50,685 bases of DNA, from contig CALWLL010000012.1 of assembly GCA_944381555.1 (NCBI GenBank), positions 1 through 50,685 on the forward strand, read 5' to 3'. The translations under genes and the position numbers were made by a program. Shown here one piece after another: positions 43,828 to 50,685 of the stretch. Numbering within the stretch: the first letter of the stretch is position 1; each line of letters begins with the position of its first letter. Below the pieces are notes generated by a model. That model did not search any database and was not told the origin of the DNA. It was given only the letters and a program-made list of their open reading frames with translations. This stretch comes from an uncultured Agathobacter sp. (GTDB lineage: Bacteria > Bacillota > Clostridia > Lachnospirales > Lachnospiraceae).

Positions 43828-44557
43828 TTTTGATTTCCCCCATAATAGTATATGCTGATTCATTTAAGGCTATTTCTTCCAAAACCTCTTGCTTTCTCAT
43901 GGAAATAGCTTCTGAATCAGGCTGACTTTCTAATTTCTTTAAAATTTTGTTTAACTGTTTATGCTGTTTTACCAGATATTTTCGAAGAGACGGATTTCCA
44001 TTCCTTAAAAGAAGAGGCCCGTACATATCACAGGAACAAATGGTTTCTTCCGGCAAAAAGCGCCAGAAGTTATCCTCCTTAACCGGAACCACCTTCATCA
44101 TGGGATAGTATTTGCCATCTTCGATAATCATATCTTCATCAATAATCTGAAAGCAATGCTCACGCAGGTACCTTCGCACCTTCGCCAGTTCAGACTGCGG
44201 CTGCAAAATCAATTCTTCTGCCTGTCTGCACACAGCCATTCCTGCATCTATAATGTGAATTACCAAATCTCCGCCCATTCCCGCAATCAGAATGGTCTCT
44301 GCTTCCCCAGCTTCCAAGGCTGCCACCCCATCTGAAAGCCTTGTCTCTATGTAATCCTCCAATTGGCACATGGAAATATGTTCGTTGGCCCGCTGAAGCG
44401 GGCCAGCATTGATATCCATTGCAATTGCTCTGGGTATTTTTCCCTGCTGTACCAATGCGATAGGCACATATCCGTGATCTGTTCCAATATCAGCCAGAAC
44501 ATTTCCCGGCGTTACCATATCAGCAACAGCATTCATTCGCTTTGACAGTTTTATCAT
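43814..44557 (-). CDS. trmK: tRNA (adenine22-N1)-methyltransferase
   Basis: Methylates N1 of A22 in tRNA using SAM. ADIGTDHGYVPIALVQQG near 20-38 is the SAM site, AIAMDINAGPLQRA the second strand, and LIAGMGGDLVIHII the catalytic loop; LQPQSELAKVRRYL follows. 247 residues, complete. It lies 4 nt after rpoD, as is common in Bacillota, and overlaps the next gene. Confidence 0.92.
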   Translation of the reverse strand: MIKLSKRMNAVADMVTPGNVLADIGTDHGYVPIALVQQGKIPRAIAMDINAGPLQRANEHISMCQLEDYIETRLSDGVAALEAGEAETILIAGMGGDLVIHIIDAGMAVCRQAEELILQPQSELAKVRRYLREHCFQIIDEDMIIEDGKYYPMMKVVPVKEDNFWRFLPEETICSCDMYGPLLLRNGNPSLRKYLVKQHKQLNKILKKLESQPDSEAISMRKQEVLEEIALNESAYTIMGEIKNAGI

Positions 44558-44561
44558 TTCT

Positions 44562-45824
44562 TTACTCTAAATAGTCCTTTAATTTGCGGCTTCTGCTTGG
44601 ATGGCGGAGCTTACGAAGCGCTTTTGCTTCAATCTGACGGATACGTTCACGGGTAACGTTAAACTCTTTTCCTACTTCTTCAAGTGTACGGGCACGTCCA
44701 TCCTCCAGACCGAAGCGGAGCGTCAGTACCTTCTGTTCACGTTCTGTCAATGTACCTAAGACTTCCTCTAACTGTTCCTTTAACAGTGTAAATGCTGCGG
44801 CATCTGCCGGAACCGGAACATTATCATCCTTAATAAAATCCCCAAGATGTGAATCTTCTTCTTCACCGATTGGTGTTTCCAATGACACAGGCTCCTGAGA
44901 AATCTTTAGAATTTCACGGACACGATCTACCGGCATATTCATTTCTTCTGCGATTTCTTCCGGTGAAGGTTCACGTCCAAGCTCCTGAAGAAGCTGTCTG
45001 GAGACACGGATAAGCTTATTTATCGTTTCTACCATATGAACCGGAATACGGATCGTTCGTGCCTGGTCTGCAATCGCACGCGTGATTGCCTGGCGAATCC
45101 ACCATGTCGCATAAGTAGAGAATTTATATCCCTTACGATAGTCAAACTTTTCAACCGCCTTTATAAGACCAAGGTTTCCTTCCTGAATCAAATCAAGGAA
45201 CAGCATACCACGACCCACATAACGCTTCGCAATGCTTACTACAAGACGAAGGTTTGCTTCTGCAAGGCGCTTTTTGGCTTCAGCACCCCCGTCAACATCC
45301 TTCTGGAGGTTTTTAATCTCTTCATTTAACCCGTCAAGTTCTGCTTCTTCAACTTCTTCATTGTCTATACGGCTCTTAAGAATCTGGATTTTTTCAGTTG
45401 CAACCGCACCTGCCTCCATCTTCTGCGCCAGTTCAATTTCTTCTTCTGCACTAAGAAGCGGTACCTTACCGATTTCTTTTAAGTACATACGAACCGGGTC
45501 TTCCACGCTTACGCCATCCGGCACAGATAGATCGATTTTTTCAACCTCAACATCATCATCTTCTGTCAAAATGATTTCATCATCGTCATCATCGCTGATG
45601 CGTAATACATCAATGCCATTATGGTCAAGATAATCCAATACCAGTTCCATTTTTTCGACGTCCAATGGGAAATCTTTGAAAAAATCACTGATTTCCTGAT
45701 ATTCAAGAATATTCTTTTTCTTTTTGCCGAGTGTGAGAAGTTCTGCTAGCTTCTCCTGAAATTTCACTTTAACATCTTCTGTTTCTACAACTGCTTCTAC
45801 TTGTTCTTCTTTTTTCATTGCCAT
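44562..45824 (-). CDS. rpoD: primary sigma factor SigA
   Basis: Housekeeping sigma-70 factor. Region 1.1-like N-terminus (residues 15-75), region 1.2 [16 protein letters not shown], region 2 with [17 protein letters not shown], region 3 around [20 protein letters not shown], and region 4.2 [18 protein letters not shown] are all present. 420 residues; the acidic stretch [13 protein letters not shown] is typical of the non-conserved part. ATG 45824 has AGAGGAC upstream; a second ATG two codons on is possible. It is third in the dgt-dnaG-rpoD-trmK order. Confidence 0.97.
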   Translation of the reverse strand: MAMKKEEQVEAVVETEDVKVKFQEKLAELLTLGKKKKNILEYQEISDFFKDFPLDVEKMELVLDYLDHNGIDVLRISDDDDDEIILTEDDDVEVEKIDLSVPDGVSVEDPVRMYLKEIGKVPLLSAEEEIELAQKMEAGAVATEKIQILKSRIDNEEVEEAELDGLNEEIKNLQKDVDGGAEAKKRLAEANLRLVVSIAKRYVGRGMLFLDLIQEGNLGLIKAVEKFDYRKGYKFSTYATWWIRQAITRAIADQARTIRIPVHMVETINKLIRVSRQLLQELGREPSPEEIAEEMNMPVDRVREILKISQEPVSLETPIGEEEDSHLGDFIKDDNVPVPADAAAFTLLKEQLEEVLGTLTEREQKVLTLRFGLEDGRARTLEEVGKEFNVTRERIRQIEAKALRKLRHPSRSRKLKDYLE

Positions 45825-45861
45825 TTTAATTTGTCCTCTCAGGTTATTTACTATTTTGTCC

Positions 45862-47640
45862 TTAATTAATAGAAATATGCAATGTTTGCAACTGCTGCAG
45901 GGCTTTGCGGTCCTCTATTATCTGCGACATTACATCTAAATTCGTTGGGTCCATATGCTCACTGCGGAAGTTCATTGCGTTTTGTTTAATACGGATAATG
46001 GTTTCTTTTAGCGCTTTCTCCTTATCACTTTGTGTTTCCAATTCATGAACATGTGCGCTAAATAATCCTGCCACCTCTTTCTGCTCCGCTTCATCTTCAA
46101 ACATACTGATGATTTGCGCCGGAGTTGCCTCGCCCTGCGCCTTATATTGTTCGTAGACGATCTGTGCAACCTTGTGACATAACTCTTCGGTAAAATCCTC
46201 CGGTGTAATATAGGCGGAAACAGCTTTAAATAAACGGTCATCTTCCACAAGCCATGTGAGCAGGAGCTTCTGTGACTGCTTCATTCCATCCTCTTTTTTC
46301 TTTCCTTGGACACCGCTTTTTAGCTGAGGCGGTTTGTTTACAACCGTACCTTTCATGGCAAGGTTGTTTACCTTTCTCCGTAAGTCATCAAAACTTATTT
46401 TGTACTTGTTCGCAATAGCCTCTATATAGTTATTCCGAGCCAATTCCTCTGGAATTTCCAGAAGTTTTTTTGCTGTTTCATTATAAAATGCAGTCTTTGA
46501 CTCCGGATCTTTCATATCATAATTGCTCTCCATTATACGAATTTCAAACAGAAAACTGTTTTCAGCCTCATCAATCCGTTTTTGGTATTCTTCTGCCCCA
46601 AGGGCCTTGATAAATTCATCCGGGTCTTTATATGGCTGCATACTTATAATCTTAGTTACCATTCCGTATTCTTTAAGAATCGGAATGGCCCGAAGAGCGG
46701 CTTTGACACCGGCGCCATCGCTGTCATAACTTAAATACACCTCCTTGGTGTAGCGTTTTAAGAGATTAGCATGTCCACCGGTAAGCGCCGTTCCAAGGGA
46801 TGCCACCGCATTATCAAAGCCAGCCTGATGAAGTGCAATTACATCCATGTATCCTTCACATAGAATTAACTGCTCTTTTCTTGTGCTTCTGGCAACATTA
46901 AGTCCGTAAAGGTTTCGGCTCTTATCAAATATTTTCGTTTCGGGAGAGTTTAAGTATTTCGGCTCGCCATCTCCCATCACTCGTCCGCCAAAACCGATAA
47001 CGTGATTATGCACATCCATAATCGGAAACATCGCCCTGTTCCAGAACTTGTCCCGCCCGCCCCGGACTTCGTCATAGGTAATGAGCCCTGATTCTTTTAA
47101 AATTTCATCCTCATACCCCTTGCTTTTTAAGTATCGGTACAAATCATCACTGTACTGGTCCGAATAACCCAGTCCAAACTTCTGCATCGTCTCATCCGAC
47201 AACTCTCTTTTTTTAAAATACTCATAAGCTTTTTTTCCTCGTGGATGCCGAAGCAGCGTATAAAAATACTTTGCGGCTTCTTTATTGATTTCCAAAAGTC
47301 TGGCCCGTTTGTCTGCTTCCTGTTTCTTTGCCGCAGACAGTTCCTGTTTCGGCAGTTCTATACCCGCTCTGTCTGCCAAGGTCTGCATTGCCTCACCAAA
47401 AGTAAAATTCTCATACTGCATGAGAAATGTAAATACATTTCCGCCTGCGCCGCAGCCAAAGCAGTAATACATCTGCTTATGCGGACTAACGGAAAAAGAA
47501 CCCGTCTTTTCATTATGGAACGGGCATAACCCAAAGTATGTATTTCCTTTTTTCTGAAGGCGTACATAACTGCCAATAATATCCACGATGTCATTTCGTG
47601 AACGGACTTCTTCGATTAGTTCATCTGGGTAAAAAGCCAT
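45862..47640 (-). CDS. dnaG: DNA primase
   Basis: Makes RNA primers for replication. The CHC2 zinc domain has [18 protein letters not shown] and CFGCGAGG at residues 37-62. The TOPRIM core has [18 protein letters not shown] and [16 protein letters not shown] helicase-binding C-terminus follows. I chose ATG 47640 because AAAGGAGGGC precedes it; a TTG at 47655 overlaps that site. 592 residues. Confidence 0.96.
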   Translation of the reverse strand: MAFYPDELIEEVRSRNDIVDIIGSYVRLQKKGNTYFGLCPFHNEKTGSFSVSPHKQMYYCFGCGAGGNVFTFLMQYENFTFGEAMQTLADRAGIELPKQELSAAKKQEADKRARLLEINKEAAKYFYTLLRHPRGKKAYEYFKKRELSDETMQKFGLGYSDQYSDDLYRYLKSKGYEDEILKESGLITYDEVRGGRDKFWNRAMFPIMDVHNHVIGFGGRVMGDGEPKYLNSPETKIFDKSRNLYGLNVARSTRKEQLILCEGYMDVIALHQAGFDNAVASLGTALTGGHANLLKRYTKEVYLSYDSDGAGVKAALRAIPILKEYGMVTKIISMQPYKDPDEFIKALGAEEYQKRIDEAENSFLFEIRIMESNYDMKDPESKTAFYNETAKKLLEIPEELARNNYIEAIANKYKISFDDLRRKVNNLAMKGTVVNKPPQLKSGVQGKKKEDGMKQSQKLLLTWLVEDDRLFKAVSAYITPEDFTEELCHKVAQIVYEQYKAQGEATPAQIISMFEDEAEQKEVAGLFSAHVHELETQSDKEKALKETIIRIKQNAMNFRSEHMDPTNLDVMSQIIEDRKALQQLQTLHISIN

Positions 47641-47681
47641 ACGCCCTCCTTTCAACCGGTATCTATGTTGTCAACAATGCG

Positions 47682-48695
47682 TCAATATCCGTCAACTGCC
47701 CATGCCTCCGGTAAGAAAAACTCGCTGAATTTGGTAATTGCGTATTGGTCAGTCATGCCGGAAATATAATCGCAAAGCACACGCCCCTTATCCTCTCCCT
47801 CGTCATACATACGAAGATATTTTGCAGGAAGAATATCCATATGCTCTGCATAATAAAAGTATAACTGCTCTAACATAACCTTTGCTTTTGCTTCTTCTCT
47901 CTTTGCAATTGGGTTCGTATACAGATTACGGAACATAAACGCACGAAGCTCCTTTAATGCTCCGGCGCATTCTTCTGACATTCTGATGTCATCCTGTCCC
48001 ATGCTGTTTGTAATGGTATTATGAATCAAATAATCGAGTCTGCTTTTTGTATTGTATCCTAATGTCTTGCGAATCTCTAACGGAATGTCTTCCTCACACA
48101 ATAGCTGCGCCCGGATTGCATCATCAAAGTCTGCATTTACATAGGCTACTTTATCGCAGATACGCACGATTTTTCCTTCTAAGGTATGCGGCATTGCCCC
48201 CGTCTGGTGATTTAAAATTCCATCCCGAACCTCCCATGTAAGGTTTAAGCCACGTCCGTCTTTTTCAAGTTTTTCTACAATACGCACGCTCTGCTCGTTA
48301 TGTTTAAATCCGCCAAGATATATCTGGTTCAAGATAGCCTCGCCCGCATGGCCAAACGGAGTATGTCCTAAATCGTGACCTAAAGCAATCGCCTCCACCA
48401 AATCCTCATTTAGTCTTAAAGCCTTTGCAATGGTTCTTGCGTTCTGAGACACCTCTAAGGTATGAGATAAGCGGGTGCGATAATGGTCTCCCTTAGGCGT
48501 TAAAAACACCTGCGTCTTATTCTTCAGACGCCGGAAAGATTTGCTGTGCAGAATTCTATCGCGATCCCTTGTAAACACCGGACGAATATCGCACTCTGGC
48601 TCCTCCATATCTCTGCCTTTGCTGTTTACACTCAGGCAGGCAAATGGACTAAGAGTCTCTCTTTCCATTGCTTCAATTCTTTCACGTATTGTCAT
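47682..48695 (-). CDS. dgt: deoxyguanosinetriphosphate triphosphohydrolase-like protein
   Basis: HD-domain dNTP triphosphohydrolase. RLSHTLEVSQNARTIAKAL and LGHDLGHTPFGHAGE near 95-120 hold the HD metal ligands; HNEQSVRIVEKLE follows. 337 residues, matching the short type-2 Dgt of Bacillota. AAAGGAGAGG precedes the ATG. It heads the dnaG-rpoD run. Confidence 0.93.
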   Translation of the reverse strand: MTIRERIEAMERETLSPFACLSVNSKGRDMEEPECDIRPVFTRDRDRILHSKSFRRLKNKTQVFLTPKGDHYRTRLSHTLEVSQNARTIAKALRLNEDLVEAIALGHDLGHTPFGHAGEAILNQIYLGGFKHNEQSVRIVEKLEKDGRGLNLTWEVRDGILNHQTGAMPHTLEGKIVRICDKVAYVNADFDDAIRAQLLCEEDIPLEIRKTLGYNTKSRLDYLIHNTITNSMGQDDIRMSEECAGALKELRAFMFRNLYTNPIAKREEAKAKVMLEQLYFYYAEHMDILPAKYLRMYDEGEDKGRVLCDYISGMTDQYAITKFSEFFLPEAWAVDGY

Positions 48696-48811
48696 ATTTC
48701 CTCTCCTTTGTTAAGTTCGAAGAATAACCTACATAATTAATATTCTATGCCACTTTTGAAATTCCTTTTTTTCTTTGGAATTTTTTCGACATTTTTTTCA
48801 AAAAAAACAAA

Positions 48812-48837
48812 AAACCCAGACTGTTTCGTCTGAGTTT
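48812..48837. terminator. bidirectional terminator upstream of dgt
   Basis: AAACCCAGAC and GTCTGAGTTT pair over a 6-nt loop. The minus side is followed by TTTTTTGTTTTTTTT, the plus side by CTTTTATTC. It ends transcription from the immunity gene before the dgt promoter. Confidence 0.88.
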
Positions 48838-48883
48838 CTTTTATTCTTTGTCTAAGGACTATAAAAAAGATATTTTGCGTTTT

Positions 48884-48940
48884 ACGAAAGAGGGAGTTGA
48901 ACTCTCACACAAATCATTTTTCTTGCAATTCAAGTCTTCC
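48884..48940 (-). other. possible tRNA 3'-half remnant
   Basis: On the minus strand, GTGAG-AGTTCAA-CTCCC looks like a tRNA T-arm (TTCAA loop with a 5-bp stem, one mismatch), followed by a 7-nt acceptor-like stretch TCTTTCG. A CTTG/CAAG stem upstream could be an anticodon arm remnant. No 5' half or complete cloverleaf is found. It may be a tRNA gene broken by an integrative element. Confidence 0.3.
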
Positions 48941-48992
48941 AGCGAATACCACTTTTATTTCAGCTTTTTAAGAAAATTGACATAAAAATAAT

Positions 48993-49538
48993 TTATTCTT
49001 TGTCATCTTGCCATACACAGATAAACTTAAACCCCTTAATACCATTTTGCTCTATTAGCTCCTTAAAATCCTCTGTGACATAAGGGTGAGTAAATACTTC
49101 TTCCGGAATCTTGAAAATAAACACATTATCAAGAAGTTCTCTATGAAAAGCATACTCCTCAATCCGCATAATTCTACCGGAACTTTTGAACAGTTTTATC
49201 TTCGACTTTTCTCGATCTAAGCAATCAATTACTGTCGTTACATTAAGCACATAAAGGCGTTGAGACGCACTTTGTGCCGGCAAGATTTGGGTGTTCCCCT
49301 GAAGGTGTGAACTGAGCACATTAAAACATTTCTCGTTCACAACAACGGAGCTGACTTCAATAGAATAAACATCTCCGATTTCCTTGCCTGTTTCTGTGTA
49401 GTGTTTGCTTGGATACAACTCGACACTTTCCCAATTTTCTATTAGCTGACCACTAAACATAAACGCTTTATAGCCATTCTTATCTTTTGTTTCAAATGCT
49501 CAATATGTGCGATCAGTCCATAATTGATAAATTTTCAT
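48993..49538 (-). pseudogene. immunity protein (Imm11/DUF1629-like), nonsense-interrupted
   Basis: The full frame begins ATG at 49538 (MKIYQLWTDRTY) with GGGAG upstream, but codon 13 is TGA at 49500-49502 where TGG would be expected. After it, the frame is open for 168 codons (AFETKDKNGYKAFMFSG onward) to the stop at 48993. An internal ATG at 49460 could start a shortened 155-residue form. The layout, 14 nt after the toxin-like gene, fits the immunity partner of a polymorphic toxin. The family assignment is by pattern only. Confidence 0.6.
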
Positions 49539-49552
49539 GACAATACTCCCAT

Positions 49553-50035
49553 TTAAAATGTTCCGTTAGAAAGTTGTTCGGCAATATCATTCAATATATC
49601 AATTGTTTCATCTCAATTTTGCGTACAACTTAGCTTATTATTAATTTTATCATAGTAATCGGTAGTGTGCAATGTCCTATGGTTGATGCCACCAGATAAA
49701 GTATCTGATGACAAATACATGCCATTCTCCGCACTATTAATATCCATTCCAAAATCATCAAGAATATCTCTTGCTTCTTAGTCTCCAGGTGCATCACCTG
49801 CAACAATATGATGTGTTGCATATTCATCAGGTTTTGCAACACCTGTTTGCCTATCAATATTTCTACTTAATGTTGCCGAATTACTATTTTTAGGTTTTAG
49901 CATTGATAAAGAATAGAAAGATATATCGCTTTCTATAACGAAAAGAGACCGCACAGCACTATACACTACAAAACTCCCAATGCTGCCGAAGAAGCCTTTT
50001 ATCATAATGAAAAAAGCTAAAATCTTATCGGACAA
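49553..50035 (-). pseudogene. polymorphic toxin fragment with AHH-type nuclease domain
   Basis: Residues 70-161 read YATHHIVAGDAPGD, then EARDILDDFGMDINSAENGMYL, HRTLHTTDYYDKINNKL and ILNDIAEQLSNGTF, matching the AHH HNH-like nuclease domain found at toxin C-termini. Two in-frame stops break it: TAA at 49778-49780 and TGA at 49613-49615. No N-terminal delivery domain is present, and the frame starts with an unrelated-looking hydrophobic stretch, so the gene is both truncated and interrupted. Confidence 0.7.
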
Positions 50036-50188
50036 ATCGGTTCGAATCGCAGAACATTTTAGTTTTTGTCACGGGATTTCAGCGTTTTTGTAAAAACACT
50101 GTCCGATTCAATTCATATAGATTATTGCTCTTAAAGCCTGTTGGCAAAAGATTCCTATAAAAAATACCGGTTGGCACAACTGCGCTTT

Positions 50189-50553
50189 TTATTGATTGGT
50201 ATCATTATAATTACACTTGTTTCTAATATTTTTTGCTTTAAATAAAGCCGATATTTTCAGCTCATTTTCCAGCAGCTGTTCCACCCGGTCTGCCAGATAA
50301 TCCACCGCACGCTGCTCGCCTGCCGGGAAAGTCCCTCACAGGGGTCGCTGATCTCCACCGTCAGGACCGTGTCCGGCGGATGCTCGGATACAGACAGCGT
50401 AAATCCGCTTCTGTTTCCATAAACGGTTATTCCGGCGGCGATACATCCGCTTTCCTGTTTGTCATATTCGCTTTTTTCCGAATCCAGAACATCGTACAGC
50501 GCATACAGCACAAGCTGTTTTGTATACGGCAGGATCCGCTGAACCGATTTCAT
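50189..50553 (-). pseudogene. unknown gene with one frameshift
   Basis: The start MKSVQRILPYTKQLVLYALYD at 50553 has GGGGGCGG upstream and reads well to about 50340 (TVEISDPCEGLS). The next sequence only makes sense in another frame: AGEQRAVDYLADRVEQLLEN, ending at 50189. One missing C in a CCCC run would explain it. The joined protein would be about 120 residues, cytoplasmic, family unknown. A sequencing error is possible. Confidence 0.55.
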
Positions 50554-50576
50554 GATACCGCCCCCTTTAATTTTTA

Positions 50577-50685
50577 TTATTTCATGGAAAGCCCGACTCC
50601 GCTGCCGGTCATCTCAAAATCCGGAGAAATCACAACCGTACCGTCTTCCTTTACATAAATATAATCCTGCTGTTTGTCCCACTCG
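50577..50685 (-). CDS. partial CDS, unknown function (3' end only)
   Basis: Only the last 36 codons are in the window: WDKQQDYIYVKEDGTVVIS and then PDFEMTGSGVGLSMK, ending in TAA at 50577-50579. It is 24 nt upstream of the frameshifted gene and likely in the same transcript. The family is not recognised. Confidence 0.6.
   Translation of the reverse strand, partial: EWDKQQDYIYVKEDGTVVISPDFEMTGSGVGLSMK

Noticed and set aside
48993-50035. TGA read as tryptophan (recoding) in the toxin and immunity genes
   Set aside because: Both TGA codons fall where Trp is plausible, but the toxin also has a TAA, and many intact genes here end in TGA, such as the epimerase gene at 4311. Simple decay is enough.

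Overview
The window looks like a chromosomal segment of a gut-type Lachnospiraceae bacterium (Bacillota, Clostridia). This rests on moderate-to-low GC, strong AGGAGG-type ribosome binding sites, the gene order priA-def-fmt-yugP-rsmB-rlmN-prpC-prkC-rsgA-rpe-thiN, the order dgt-dnaG-rpoD-trmK-uridine kinase-like, a pyrB-pyrI pair, and a CapA/DUF5685/DnaJ/rnpB neighbourhood. The genus cannot be fixed from the sequence alone. All family names come from reading motifs; no database search was run.

Layout. (1) 87-1718: a complete-looking ISL3-type insertion sequence, lying just beyond the terminator of the next locus. (2) 1736-15929: a plant-rhamnoside utilisation locus. It has a minus-strand run (GPH symporter, GH1, GH43, sugar isomerase/epimerase, GH78 alpha-rhamnosidase), a divergent AraC regulator, then rhaB-rhaA-rhaD with a second AraC/cupin regulator upstream. 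None of the glycosidases shows a signal peptide, so the likely scheme is import of rhamnosylated oligosaccharides, cytoplasmic cleavage, and rhamnose breakdown to DHAP and lactaldehyde. (3) 15949-19664: a scar-like accessory patch with a DUF4143-type ATPase, a truncated tyrosine integrase with paired short repeats, a small XRE regulator and a badly decayed IS110-family transposase. (4) 20055-32127: a housekeeping operon, thiN back to priA, on the minus strand. (5) 32220-40663: a small membrane protein, an LTA-synthase-like sulfatase, pyrBI, a PH-domain protein, CapA, DnaJ-like, DUF5685, a zinc-ribbon membrane protein, and the RNase P RNA gene. (6) 40824-42059: a lipoprotein of unknown function and a 5'-truncated GH19-like fragment. 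(7) 42163-48695: the primase/sigma-A operon. (8) 48840-50685: a decayed accessory patch with a broken AHH-nuclease toxin and its immunity gene, a possible tRNA remnant, a frameshifted unknown gene and a partial unknown gene.

The least explained signal is a sequence of about 91 nt present twice (29761-29851 and 41487-41579). It always reads towards, and ends in the ribosome binding site of, the downstream gene. It can form three hairpins, and the two copies differ by compensatory changes in the third stem. It may be a dispersed structured RNA element of this lineage. The unusual rnpB leader (five contiguous 17-bp repeats, each able to form a hairpin) and the rhaB leader (palindrome at the predicted start site plus a separate strong hairpin) are also worth attention.
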